A stretch of 32,463 nucleotides of DNA. It comes from Alphaproteobacteria bacterium. GTDB taxonomy: Bacteria; Pseudomonadota; Alphaproteobacteria; Caulobacterales; Aquidulcibacteraceae. Position numbers and translations under genes: made by a program. Shown here one piece after another: positions 6,955 to 15,774 of this stretch (its first letter is position 1; every line of letters starts with the position of its first letter). The stretch lies in the NCBI GenBank assembly GCA_018971945.1, contig JAGWZH010000026.1, forward strand, positions 1 through 32,463, written 5' to 3'. Below the pieces are notes generated by a model, which was given only the letters and a program-made list of their open reading frames with translations, had not been told where the DNA came from and made no database searches.

Positions 6955-9900
6955 ATGGCGATAAGCTGGAAATCCGCAGGTTATCTGGCCCTTGGCGCGG
7001 CGAGCGTCACTGCAGCCGCACACGCCGAGACCGCGCGTTTCAGCGCAGCGCCGGTGGGCGAGGGCGCGGTCTTGTCGATCAGGTGGGCGGACGGCCGCAG
7101 CGGCGCTCCGCCGGAGGCCCAGGCGGCCATTGAAAACGACGTCCTCGTCGTGCGCTTCGCAGCCCCCGTGGACGGCGACGTCTCGGGCCTTGTGGCCGGG
7201 GCCCCTGACGCCATCGCGTTTGCACGGCGTTCCGTCGACGGCTCGGAGTTGCGGATCGCGTTGCGCCAACCGATGACTGCAAGAGTATCCGAGGCCGACG
7301 GCGCCCGTGTGGTGTCTTTGACCCCGGCGCCCGAACAGCCGCCGGCTGCAGATCCTGAGGCGGCGCTGGTGCGGCTCGCCGTGTCCCAGCGCGACGACCA
7401 CACCAGGCTTTCTTTCCGATGGCCCACTGGCGATGCGGGCGTGTCGGTCACAGCCCGGTCTGACAACAGATTGGAGCTGCGCTTCAGCCGCCCCGGCGAC
7501 ATCGACCTGTCCCTTCTTCGCACCTCGCCACCGCGCTTTCTCCGCACCGCTCAGCTTTTGAGCCGAGAGGGGGGAGATTTGCGGATCATGCTGACGCTGG
7601 AGGAGGGCGTACGCCGTCGCCAGTTCACTGACGGCGGTCGCGTCGTGGTAGATCTCTTGCCGCCTGATCGCGAGGCGATTGCAGCGCCTTCTGCTGAGAC
7701 GGCGGCGATTGCGCCGCTGCCACCTACCGCCTCGCCCGCTGGTCTCGTGCGGATGCGGCTGAGCGAGCAGGAAGGACAAACCCGTCTCGAGTTTCCGTTC
7801 GACGCGCCGGCTGCTGCCGCGGTCTTTTTGCGCGGCGGGGCCGTGTGGGTTTTGTTCGACGGCGGGGTCGGGGTCGACCTCACGGGCGTGGTCCGCGCTG
7901 GCCGACGCCATCGCGACGTGACCCCGATCATCGAAGCGGGTCTTGCCGGTGTGCGTATCCCGGTGCCCGACGGGGTCACCGCCACGGCCTCCCTGGAAGG
8001 GAATGTCTGGGTGGTCAATCTCGGCCCCAGAGGACCGGGCCGGGGGGAGACTTTCGCCGTGTTGGAGCGCCAGACGTCCGCCCGTGGCGCAGGGTCGATC
8101 ACCGCGGGCTTCGGCCGCGACGGAGTGGTCCGCGTGATCGACGACCCAGCCGCCGGCGACCAAATCGCTGTCGCCATGCTGCCAGGGCCGATCATCGGCG
8201 TCGCCGAACGCCGCTCGACCGTTGAGGCGGCGCTCTTGCCCACCCGGCATGGCGCGGTAGTGGAACTCCGCTCCGATGGGGTCGCCGCCGCCTTTTCTGG
8301 CGGGTTTCTGCGGGTGACCCGGGGGGCTGGCATGGTCGCGGGCGCAGGGTTGAATACGACCGATCCAGGGGGCGTCACCCTTCCCGGGGCCATGGACAGC
8401 GCTGTCTTCGCCCGCCTCCAGGAGCTCCAGATCCGCGCCGCCGCAGAGGGGGTGGAGCAAGGAGCAGGCGTCGCCGCCAGGTTGGCGCTTGTGGAGTTCC
8501 TCCTGGAGAACGAGCTCGCCGCCGAAGCCCTTGGCGCCCTGCGGCTGGCCCTCATCAATCAGCCGCAGCTCGATTTCGATCCGGCTTTTCGCATGATGCG
8601 CGCCAGCGCCAACATTATGATGGGCCGCTATGCCGAGGCGCAGGCCGATCTAGCCGCCTCCGGTCTCGCGGACGATCCGGCCGTCGCGCTTTGGCGCGGC
8701 TACGCCTACGCTCAGGCCGAGAATTGGACCGACGCGCTCGCAGAACTCGCGCGCGGCATGAGCGCCTTGGGCGACCAGACACCGGATTGGCGGGCCCGTT
8801 TCCGTTTGGCGCAGGCCAAGACGGCGCTCGCTTTGGACGATCCGAGCTTCTGCGCAGAAGCTGCGCGCGCCGCTATCGCTGAGGCCGCTTCGTCTTCGGT
8901 GCGGGATATGGCGAGCATCGTCTTGGCGCAGGCCCAGTTGGCCCTCGGCGACCGGGCGACGGCTCTAACCGCTTTGGACCGCGCCAGCGTCAACCCTAAC
9001 GAGGAGATTGCAGTGCGGGCGGCCTTGGAGGCCATCCGCGCCCGTGTGGCGACCGGCGAGTTGTCCGCACCAGCTGCCGCAGAACAGCTGGAGGGCCTGA
9101 GATATCGCTGGCGGGGCGACGGTCTGGAGCTCGATGTGTCTGCCGTCCTGGGCGACGTTTACGCCGACATCGGTCGGTGGCGGGAGGCTCTGAGCATCAT
9201 GCGCGCGGTTGCTGACCGCTATGCCGCCGCCCCTGCGGCTCGCCGCCTGCGCATGACCATGACCGACACGTTTGAAAGGCTGTTTTTGGAAGGCGGCGCG
9301 GATGCGCTGGAGCCGATCCAGGCCTTGGGTCTGTTCTATCAATTCCGAGAGCTCACCCCGGTCGGGAGCGACGGCGACCGCATGGTTCGGCTTTTGGCGG
9401 GCCGCTTGGTGCGCGTCGATCTGTTGGAGCAGGCCGCTCAGCTTCTCCGTCACCAGGTCGACCAGCGTCTCGAGGGCATGGGACGTTCCGAGATCGCTGC
9501 GGATCTCGCCGCCATCTATTTGATGGACCGAAAGCCGCAGGAGGCATTGGAAGTCATCAACGCGACCCGACAGGCGAACCTGCCGGGCCCCTTGGTCGCC
9601 GAACGCCGCATCTTGGAAGCGCGTTCCCATCTGGAGCTCGGACGTCTTGATCACGCCCTGGAGATTGTCGAGCGGGATCAGTCTAGCCAGGCCCAGGCGC
9701 TCCGTGCGCAAGCCGCCTGGCGCCAACGCGATTGGGAACGCGCCGCGGCCGAGCTCCGCCGTCTTTTGCCGACACCCGCCGGAGAGCCTTATGGCGTGAC
9801 GGACCGCCAGATCGTGCTCCGGACCGCCGTCGCCTTGACCCTGGCCGGTGACGGGGCCGGGGCTCGCGCGCTTTATCGCACCCATGTGGGCGGCATGAGT

Positions 9901-10176
9901 GGGTCGCCTGAGGCCACCTCCTTTGAGGTGGTCGCAGGATCTGTGGACGCAAACGGCCTGGAACTGGCTGAACTTGCCCGGGCAGTGGGCCGTTCAGATT
10001 TACTGGACGCGTGGCTTGCCGATATTCGGGCGCGCATCGCTGGCGCACCGAACGCTCAGGCCCAGGCGCCTTCCGCCCCCGCCGCGCCGGGGCGGCCGGC
10101 GGAGCCCATGCCGGCCGAGCCTGCTCTGCCCGCCCGGGCCGCGCTTCCCGCCAGTATCGGCGAACGCCGCGTCTGA
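6955..10176 (+). CDS. Large secreted TPR protein of the fliLM operon
   Basis: A protein of about 1073 aa. I prefer ATG 6955 because it begins directly with a signal peptide (MAISWKSAGYLALG..., likely cleaved after AHA at about residue 24). An in-frame TTG at 6916 would add 13 charged residues. The N-terminal half (about 25-480) holds several degenerate beta-strand modules, each with a TRLSFRWP or TRLEFPFD-type strand and LRIMLTLEEGV/RVVVDLLPP-type strands, resembling AMIN-like repeats. The C-terminal half (about 510-1000) is helical with tetratricopeptide-like repeats (for example MGRYAEAQADLAASGLADDP, DIGRWREALSIMRAVAD, RKPQEALEVINATRQAN). It ends in a Pro/Ala-rich tail. A periplasmic scaffold for motor or envelope assembly is plausible but is inference. 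It follows the motE-like gene by 68 bp. Confidence 0.82.
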   Translation: MAISWKSAGYLALGAASVTAAAHAETARFSAAPVGEGAVLSIRWADGRSGAPPEAQAAIENDVLVVRFAAPVDGDVSGLVAGAPDAIAFARRSVDGSELRIALRQPMTARVSEADGARVVSLTPAPEQPPAADPEAALVRLAVSQRDDHTRLSFRWPTGDAGVSVTARSDNRLELRFSRPGDIDLSLLRTSPPRFLRTAQLLSREGGDLRIMLTLEEGVRRRQFTDGGRVVVDLLPPDREAIAAPSAETAAIAPLPPTASPAGLVRMRLSEQEGQTRLEFPFDAPAAAAVFLRGGAVWVLFDGGVGVDLTGVVRAGRRHRDVTPIIEAGLAGVRIPVPDGVTATASLEGNVWVVNLGPRGPGRGETFAVLERQTSARGAGSITAGFGRDGVVRVIDDPAAGDQIAVAMLPGPIIGVAERRSTVEAALLPTRHGAVVELRSDGVAAAFSGGFLRVTRGAGMVAGAGLNTTDPGGVTLPGAMDSAVFARLQELQIRAAAEGVEQGAGVAARLALVEFLLENELAAEALGALRLALINQPQLDFDPAFRMMRASANIMMGRYAEAQADLAASGLADDPAVALWRGYAYAQAENWTDALAELARGMSALGDQTPDWRARFRLAQAKTALALDDPSFCAEAARAAIAEAASSSVRDMASIVLAQAQLALGDRATALTALDRASVNPNEEIAVRAALEAIRARVATGELSAPAAAEQLEGLRYRWRGDGLELDVSAVLGDVYADIGRWREALSIMRAVADRYAAAPAARRLRMTMTDTFERLFLEGGADALEPIQALGLFYQFRELTPVGSDGDRMVRLLAGRLVRVDLLEQAAQLLRHQVDQRLEGMGRSEIAADLAAIYLMDRKPQEALEVINATRQANLPGPLVAERRILEARSHLELGRLDHALEIVERDQSSQAQALRAQAAWRQRDWERAAAELRRLLPTPAGEPYGVTDRQIVLRTAVALTLAGDGAGARALYRTHVGGMSGSPEATSFEVVAGSVDANGLELAELARAVGRSDLLDAWLADIRARIAGAPNAQAQAPSAPAAPGRPAEPMPAEPALPARAALPASIGERRV

Positions 10177-10214
10177 CGCTTGGCGGCGGCGCGGCGAGAG
10201 GGCAGAACCATGCC

Positions 10215-10898
10215 GTGATATCGGTGGTGATCCCGACCTTGAACGCGGCCAAGAGCCTGCCGCACGCATTGTCGCCTTTGATCGGCGGCGTGATCGCGGA
10301 CCTCGTCAAGCAGGTCATCGTCGTCGACGGGGGCTCCACCGACGAGACTTTGGCTCTCGCCGACGCGGTCGGCTGCGAGATCGTGCATTCCTTGCGGGGT
10401 CGCGGTCCTCAACTGATGGCTGGCGCGGCCGCGGCGACAGGCTCTTGGCTTTTGTTCCTGCATGCCGACACGGTGCTTGCCGAAGATTGGATCTCAGAAG
10501 CCCAACGCCATGTCCGGTCTGGGAAAGAGCGGGCGGCTGCTTTTCGCTTCGCCTTCGACGACGATGGTCTCGCCGCCCGCCATGCGGCGTTCTGGGTTGA
10601 TCTGAGGTGCGTGCTGTTCAAGCTGCCCTACGGCGACCAGGGATTGCTGATCTCCCGCAAGCTCTATGACGCTTTGGGAGGGTTCAGGCCTTTGCCGCTC
10701 ATGGAAGACGTAGACTTCGTGCGCCGTATTGGCCGGGCGCGGCTCTCTTTGTTAAGGGCCAAGGCTTTCACCAGCGCGGAGAAATATCGCCGCGACGGTT
10801 ACATGAGGCGCAGCCTGCATAACCTGTTCCTGCTGGCGCGTTACCTGACGGGCGCAGATCCCGCGGACTTGGAGAAAGCTTATGCCAGGGGGGGCTGA
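10215..10898 (+). CDS. TIGR04283-like family 2 glycosyltransferase
   Basis: A 227-aa GT-A fold protein. It begins with ISVVIPTLNAAKSLP, contains IVVDGGSTDET (nucleotide-sugar binding Asp) and GRGPQLMAGAAAATGSWLLFLHADT, where HAD supplies the metal-binding acidic motif. LPYGDQGLLISRKLYDALGGF and PLMEDVDFVRRI are typical of the rSAM/selenodomain-associated transferase 2 group. I chose GTG 10215 because translation then starts right at the first beta strand, with GAGAGGG upstream. The upstream frame overlaps the preceding TPR gene and looks like a shadow. The substrate is unknown. The next gene overlaps its 3' end by 17 bp, so the two are translationally coupled. Confidence 0.88.
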   Translation: MISVVIPTLNAAKSLPHALSPLIGGVIADLVKQVIVVDGGSTDETLALADAVGCEIVHSLRGRGPQLMAGAAAATGSWLLFLHADTVLAEDWISEAQRHVRSGKERAAAFRFAFDDDGLAARHAAFWVDLRCVLFKLPYGDQGLLISRKLYDALGGFRPLPLMEDVDFVRRIGRARLSLLRAKAFTSAEKYRRDGYMRRSLHNLFLLARYLTGADPADLEKAYARGG

Positions 10899-11523
10899 GG
10901 GACGGCGTCCCACGGTGGTCATGATGGCCAAGGCCCCAGCCGTCGGCCGCGGCAAACAGCGTTTGGCGAGGGATCTGGGCCGGGTGCAGGCGTGGCGGGT
11001 CAATCGTGATCTCCAGCGCAGGGCCTGTCGGGCAGCGCAGGCGGGTCCCTGGGTCTTCGTGCTTTGCGTCAGTCCTGACCGTGCGCTGAAGGCGGTTCTG
11101 CCGGGCGTCTGGCCGCCGACGCCTCTGCGAAGGCCCCAAGGGCGGGGCGATCTGGGGATGCGGATCGCGGCTGGGATGCACGGATTGAGGGGGCCTGTTG
11201 TGGTCGTCGGGGCGGACTGCCCCGCCATGGGCGTGGCCGACCTAGCGGCCGCCTTCAAGGCGCTCCGCCGCTGTCCTTCGGTGCTGGGCCCGGCTGCGGA
11301 CGGGGGGTTTTGGCTGGTCGGCGCACAAGACCCAAAAGCGCTGGTCAAGGCGCTGCCCGGCGTGAGGTGGTCCACCCCGAATGCGGGCGCAGACATGATC
11401 CAGAGGCTTCCTGGCCCGGTGGCGCGTCTGCGCGTTCTCGCCGACATCGACGACGCAGCATCTTGGCGCGCTTACCGATCCAGCGCCACATACAAGGCCG
11501 GCCGCCCCGAGGCGAGGGATTGA
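10882..11523 (+). CDS. DUF2064 / TIGR04282-like transferase
   Basis: A 213-aa nucleotidyl- or glycosyl-transferase fold protein. Diagnostic segments are VMMAKAPAVGRGKQRLARDLG (opening strand and loop, residues about 12-32), GDLGMRIAAGMHGLRGPVVVVGADCPAM (DCP metal-site motif) and LGPAADGGFWLVGAQ. These match the rSAM/selenodomain-associated transferase 1 family, which is usually paired with TIGR04283 as it is here. The ATG at 10882 has GGAG about 8 nt upstream. The 3' end overlaps the convergent lytic transglycosylase gene by 52 bp. No radical SAM or selenium-linked gene lies nearby, so the pathway is unknown. Confidence 0.88.
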   Translation: MPGGAEGRRPTVVMMAKAPAVGRGKQRLARDLGRVQAWRVNRDLQRRACRAAQAGPWVFVLCVSPDRALKAVLPGVWPPTPLRRPQGRGDLGMRIAAGMHGLRGPVVVVGADCPAMGVADLAAAFKALRRCPSVLGPAADGGFWLVGAQDPKALVKALPGVRWSTPNAGADMIQRLPGPVARLRVLADIDDAASWRAYRSSATYKAGRPEARD

Positions 11524-13022
11524 ATCTCCACTGGCTCTTGACCATAAACCCAGCGGCACAGCGCCATGTGCGACAGAACACGCTCCGCATAGATGCGGCT
11601 CTCCTGTCGCGGCAGGCTTTCCAACAAGGCCAGGGGATCCTCAAAGGCGGCCTGTGTGGCGAGCCACCGATCAAGCCATCCCGGACCGCCATTATACGCA
11701 GCGAAGATGCGGGTGAGGTCTCCGTCCTGGTGGAAATTGGCGATCAGCCATTCGACATAGGCTTGGCCGAGCCGCATGTTCAAACCCGGTTCGTAGAGCT
11801 GGGCCGGCGCGCGTCGGAACTGATAACCGGCGGCCATGTCGTCTGCGGTGGACGCCAGGAGCTGCATGAGCCCCCTCGCGTTGGATCGGCTGACGGCGTC
11901 GATGTCGAACCGGCTTTCCTGCCGGATGATGCCAAACAGCACAGCGCGGTCGACGGTGAACCCTGTGTCGGGGGCGTAGATGGTGTGGGGGCAATAGCCT
12001 GACGCGACTTCCGGCCCGCCGAACTCCGCCACCCGAAGTTGCGCCGCAGGCGTAGCCAAGGCCACCGCAAGCGCCAGGAAGGTCCGGTCCTCCGCCGGCG
12101 TCAGAAAGCCGTGCAGCCGGGCGAGTTCGGCCTCCGCGTCTTCAAGCCGGCCAAGTTGCGCGAGCGCCGCCGCCCTTCGCGCTGCGGGATAGCGTTCGAG
12201 AAAGGCGCGGGCTTCCTCCAGCTCGAGCTGCGGCCGGACAAGATCCAGATGAGGCGTTTGTCCCAACTGGGCCAACGCCAATTGACCATAGAAAGTGGCG
12301 GGATAGTCCGCGGCGAGCCGCAAATCCGCCAGCGCTCCTGCGGCGTCGCCCACAGCGAGGCGCGCCCGCGCGGCCCAATAATAGCCGCTTGACCGATTCC
12401 AAGGCCCAAAATAAGGCCAGCGCGCCGCAGTTTCGAAGTAGCCGATCGCTTGGGGATAGTCCCGAAGTCGGAATGCGGCGACCCCCGCCCACCAAGCCGC
12501 TTCGCCGCTCCTCGGCCCAGAAACATGTTGTCGTGCGATCGTGATCACCCTGTCAAAATCGGCTTCCCCCATGGCGAGGGCCAATTGGTCCATCGCCGCC
12601 CGCGCCGCTGCGGTATCGCCTGGCGGGTCAGAAACCGCGCCCGGCGGCGGCCTGTAGCGGCCGTTTGCAGGGGCCGGAGGCGCCGCAGCCCGCCGCGGCC
12701 GCACCCCGAGGGCCCTGCGATAGACGTCTTGGGCTACGGCGAGGTCTCCGTGTCGCCGCAGCCAGGCGCCGTATTCGCTGTAGCCTGCGCCAGACCCAGG
12801 CCGCCGCAGCCGCGCCGCTTCGACAAGCGGAACAAGCACATCGTCTTCCACATGCTCAAGCTGTGACCGGGCTGTTCCCCATTGGCCGCTTTCCGCAGCC
12901 TCAAAGGCCGCGGCGTAGCGGCGGGCGTCCTCGTCGGAGAGCGCCACGATCCGCGTTTCCGCCATTGCCGGGTGGACGCAAGCCCAAACAAGCAGCGCCC
13001 CGGCCAGGATCTTCCCCAGCAT
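11472..13022 (-). CDS. Soluble lytic murein transglycosylase (SLT family)
   Basis: A 516-aa periplasmic enzyme that cleaves peptidoglycan glycan strands with 1,6-anhydro product formation. The signal peptide is about residues 1-21 (ending AMA). The middle (about 25-330) is an alpha-helical superhelix with TPR-like repeats, as in Slt70. The catalytic domain starts near residue 350: AVLFGIIRQESRFDIDAVSRS contains the catalytic Glu, then the GLMQLLASTA loop (GLMQLM-type), GLNMRLGQAYVEWL, and AAYNGGPGWLDRW, all expected of family 1 lytic transglycosylases. It starts 36 bp after the uracil-DNA glycosylase stop on the same strand. Its 3' end overlaps the convergent DUF2064 gene by 52 bp. Confidence 0.93.
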   Translation of the reverse strand: MLGKILAGALLVWACVHPAMAETRIVALSDEDARRYAAAFEAAESGQWGTARSQLEHVEDDVLVPLVEAARLRRPGSGAGYSEYGAWLRRHGDLAVAQDVYRRALGVRPRRAAAPPAPANGRYRPPPGAVSDPPGDTAAARAAMDQLALAMGEADFDRVITIARQHVSGPRSGEAAWWAGVAAFRLRDYPQAIGYFETAARWPYFGPWNRSSGYYWAARARLAVGDAAGALADLRLAADYPATFYGQLALAQLGQTPHLDLVRPQLELEEARAFLERYPAARRAAALAQLGRLEDAEAELARLHGFLTPAEDRTFLALAVALATPAAQLRVAEFGGPEVASGYCPHTIYAPDTGFTVDRAVLFGIIRQESRFDIDAVSRSNARGLMQLLASTADDMAAGYQFRRAPAQLYEPGLNMRLGQAYVEWLIANFHQDGDLTRIFAAYNGGPGWLDRWLATQAAFEDPLALLESLPRQESRIYAERVLSHMALCRWVYGQEPVEIQSLASGRPALYVALDR

Positions 13023-13058
13023 GCCACATCCCCGTCATCACCCGGCGCCCAGCCGCCC

Positions 13059-13949
13059 TTAGACGGCGGGCGCCCGCTTAACCTCAAGTTCGTCCAGCCA
13101 CGCCGCTGCGGCCAGTAAGTCCGCCCAGGCCAAACGCTTCTGCGCCGGCTGGCGCAATAAATATGCCGGATGCAGCATGACCATGGCGTGTACGGGCGTG
13201 GTTAACCCCTGGATCGACAGCGTCAGGCGTTCGCCCCGGAGCCGCGTCACCCCCTCGCTGCGTCCGGAGAGGGCCTGGCCGGCGACGCCTCCGACCAAAA
13301 TCAGCAAGGCCGGTTGCGACAGGATAATCATCCGTTCGACAAAAGGGCGACAAATGGCAAGTTCTTCCGGTGTTGGGTTGCGGTTGCCTGGGGGACGCCA
13401 ATAGACACAGTTGGAGATGAAACAATTGCTCCGCCGCGACACGCCGATAAAGCCCAGCATTTGATCTAAAAGCTGACCGGCCCGGCCAACAAAGGGTTTT
13501 CCATCAGCGTCTTCCTCAACCCCTGGCGCTTCTCCGATAATGAGGATGGGCGCGCCGGGAATGCCGTCCGCCACCACGGTCCGCCGAGCGGCTTTTTTGA
13601 GGGCGCATCCTTCAAACGCCTCGATGGCGGCTGCGAGAGCGGGCAGATCCTCCGCCTGCGCCGCCGCCGCTCGGGCCTCCGCCACAGGTCCCGCAGGGAT
13701 GGAGGCCGAGGGCTTAACGGGCGTGAGCCGTCCCGGAAGCGGGGTATAAGCCGTCCTCGAAACTGGAGCCGATGGGCCCGCTGGGGATGGAGTCGAAACG
13801 GCAGCCCCGGAGCCCTCCGGGTGGGCCTGGAGTGATGCGGAGACCGTCTCAAGGCCCGCGTCCTCCCAAAAGCCCGCCAGCGCCTCAAAGGCTCGCTCGG
13901 CTGCGTTCATTGGCGATCCACCCCTTGTCTCGATGGCAAGTCCGATCAT
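13059..13949 (-). CDS. Uracil-DNA glycosylase, family 4/5-like
   Basis: A DNA repair enzyme that removes uracil from DNA. The core begins near residue 110, after a Pro/Ala-rich N-terminal extension. Motifs seen are ILIIGEAPGVEEDADGKPF (uracil-binding GEAPG loop), GRAGQLLDQMLGFIG, VYWRPPGNRNPTPEELAICRPF, and MVMLHPAYLLR (DNA-minor-groove loop). Of the four iron-sulfur cysteines expected in family 4, the GC of GCALKK and the C of AICRPF look retained. The second is Lys, and the third (usually KCRPP) is Trp in WRPP, although another Cys lies three residues before that Trp. ATG 13949 gives 296 aa; ATG 13910 (283 aa) is also possible. It heads a two-gene unit with the lytic transglycosylase. Confidence 0.9.
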   Translation of the reverse strand: MIGLAIETRGGSPMNAAERAFEALAGFWEDAGLETVSASLQAHPEGSGAAVSTPSPAGPSAPVSRTAYTPLPGRLTPVKPSASIPAGPVAEARAAAAQAEDLPALAAAIEAFEGCALKKAARRTVVADGIPGAPILIIGEAPGVEEDADGKPFVGRAGQLLDQMLGFIGVSRRSNCFISNCVYWRPPGNRNPTPEELAICRPFVERMIILSQPALLILVGGVAGQALSGRSEGVTRLRGERLTLSIQGLTTPVHAMVMLHPAYLLRQPAQKRLAWADLLAAAAWLDELEVKRAPAV

Positions 13950-13956
13950 CTGGGCC

Positions 13957-13985
13957 TTGGCAACTCACATTCTAGCTTGGATAAA
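13957..13985 (+). promoter_or_regulatory. Candidate sigma-70 type promoter for ETF-QO
   Basis: TTGGCA (13957-13962) and GATAAA (13980-13985) are separated by exactly 17 bp, matching 5/6 and 4/6 of the TTGACA/TATAAT consensus. The predicted start near 13992 would give a leader of about 55 nt to the ATG at 14047. The reverse strand of the same gap has TAGAAT (13974-13969), a possible -10 for the divergent glycosylase gene, with a weak -35. This is sequence matching only. Confidence 0.42.
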
Positions 13986-14046
13986 CCGGCGAACGCAAAA
14001 GCAAGCGACTGCTTGGCGCCGCTGCGGCATGGGAAGGAAAAGGGGC

Positions 14047-15726
14047 ATGGCCTTCGACGCAATCGAACGGGAATCCATGGAGTACGACGTGGTGATCGTG
14101 GGCGCAGGGCCGTCGGGCCTGTCCGCCGCCATTCGTCTGAAACAGGTCGCCCAAGCTGCGGGTCAGGAGATTTCCGTGGCGGTCCTAGAGAAGGGCTCCG
14201 AGGTGGGCGCCCATATCCTGTCGGGCGCGGTCATTGATCCAATTGCGCTGAACGAGCTTATTCCCGACTGGAAGGAGCGCGGCGCGCCCATAGACACCCC
14301 TGTCGTCGACGACCGCTTTTATGTGCTAGGCCCCGCGGGTTCAGCCAGGCTGCCGAGCTTCGCCCTGCCGCCGCTTATGCATAATGATGGAGCCTATATC
14401 GTCTCGCTCGGTCAGGTGTGCCGCTGGCTGGCGACCCAGGCCGAAGCCTTGGGCGTGGAGATTTATCCGGGTTTCGCCGCCGCCGCGCCTCTTTTTGACG
14501 AACATGGAGCCCTCAAAGGAGTGCAAATCGGGGACATGGGCGTCGGCCGCGATGGGAAGCCAAAAGCGGGCGTTTTTACCCCCGGCGTCGAGATTCTCGC
14601 CAAATACACGCTCATCGGGGAGGGAGTGCGGGGCTCTTTGGCGAAGAGCCTGATTAAGCGCTTCGCGTTGGATAAAGACAGCGACCCCCAGAAGTTCGGC
14701 ATTGGCCTCAAAGAGCTCTGGGAGGTGCCGAAGGAGAACCACAAGCCTGGCCTTGTGGTGCACACGGCCGGCTGGCCCCTCGACGACAAGACAGGGGGCG
14801 GCTCCTGGATGTATCATTTTGGCGAGAACCTCGTCTCGATCGGCTATGTGGTGCACCTCAATTACAAAAACCCTTATCTATCGCCATTCGATGAGTTCCA
14901 AAGATTCAAGCATCACCTTGAAATCGCCCCCTATTTGAAAGGTGGCAAGCGCTTGGCCTACGGCGCCCGGGCCATCACCGAGGGGGGACTACAATCGATA
15001 CCGAGGCTCGCATTCGCTGGCGGGGCTTTGATCGGGTGTTCCGCAGGATTTGTGAACGTGCCCCGCATCAAGGGCAGCCACAACGCTATGAAGACCGGCA
15101 TGTTGGCTGCCGAGGCTGCGGCCGAGGCGATCATCGCCGGCCGCCAGCGCGATGAACTCTCCGCTTACGAGGAGGGCTTCCGCGCAAGTTGGGCGTATAA
15201 GGACCTCCGGCGGGTTCGCAACGCCAAGCCGCTCTTGTCAAAGTTCGGCACTGCTCTGGGCGGTGCTCTTGGCGTCCTGGACCTTTGGACGACTTCGACC
15301 TTTGGTGGGTTTTCGTTCCTCGGTACGATGCGACATGGCAAGACAGACGCGGCGTGCACCGAGCCCGCCTCCAAACACAAGCCCATCGCTTATCCCAAGC
15401 CTGATGGCGTGTTGAGCTTCGACAAGCCGTCCTCTGTCTACTTGTCCAACACAAACCACGAGGAAGATCAGCCGGTGCATTTGCTGCTGCGCAATCCGGC
15501 GATTCCCATTGATCACAATCTGCCTGTCTACGCCGAACCCGCGCAGCGCTATTGCCCGGCGGGCGTCTATGAGGTTCTGTATGACGACCGCGGTTCCAAT
15601 CCGCGCTTTCAAATAAACGCCCAAAACTGCGTTCATTGTAAAACATGTGACATCAAGGATCCCAGTCAGAACATCGATTGGGCGACGCCGGAGGGCGGCG
15701 GCGGTCCCAACTATCCCAACATGTGA
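14047..15726 (+). CDS. Electron transfer flavoprotein-ubiquinone oxidoreductase
   Basis: A 559-aa inner-membrane-associated flavoprotein that moves electrons from reduced ETF (from acyl-CoA and amino-acid dehydrogenases) to ubiquinone. The FAD-binding motif VVIVGAGPSGLSAAIRL starts at about residue 15. Characteristic middle segments include VEILAKYTLIGEGVRGSLAK, GWPLDDKTGGGSWMYHF and GSHNAMKTGMLAAEAAAEAI. The C-terminal 4Fe-4S ligands are the Cys of RYCPAGVYE and the CVHCKTCDIKDPSQNI motif. I chose ATG 14047 because GGAAGG lies 8 nt upstream; a longer frame from 13933 runs through the promoter region. It is divergent from the uracil-DNA glycosylase gene and is followed 48 bp later by the first TPR gene. 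Confidence 0.97.
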   Translation: MAFDAIERESMEYDVVIVGAGPSGLSAAIRLKQVAQAAGQEISVAVLEKGSEVGAHILSGAVIDPIALNELIPDWKERGAPIDTPVVDDRFYVLGPAGSARLPSFALPPLMHNDGAYIVSLGQVCRWLATQAEALGVEIYPGFAAAAPLFDEHGALKGVQIGDMGVGRDGKPKAGVFTPGVEILAKYTLIGEGVRGSLAKSLIKRFALDKDSDPQKFGIGLKELWEVPKENHKPGLVVHTAGWPLDDKTGGGSWMYHFGENLVSIGYVVHLNYKNPYLSPFDEFQRFKHHLEIAPYLKGGKRLAYGARAITEGGLQSIPRLAFAGGALIGCSAGFVNVPRIKGSHNAMKTGMLAAEAAAEAIIAGRQRDELSAYEEGFRASWAYKDLRRVRNAKPLLSKFGTALGGALGVLDLWTTSTFGGFSFLGTMRHGKTDAACTEPASKHKPIAYPKPDGVLSFDKPSSVYLSNTNHEEDQPVHLLLRNPAIPIDHNLPVYAEPAQRYCPAGVYEVLYDDRGSNPRFQINAQNCVHCKTCDIKDPSQNIDWATPEGGGGPNYPNM

Positions 15727-15774
15727 GCGTGGAGCCCTCCGCCGCGCCGCGCGGCGAGCGAAGGAGGGTGCGGG

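Noticed and set aside
6658-8460. 600-codon minus-strand frame opposite the large TPR gene
   Set aside because: Long stop-free antisense frames are common at this GC content; the product is rich in Arg/Gly/His with no domain, while the opposite strand has a signal peptide and TPR repeats.
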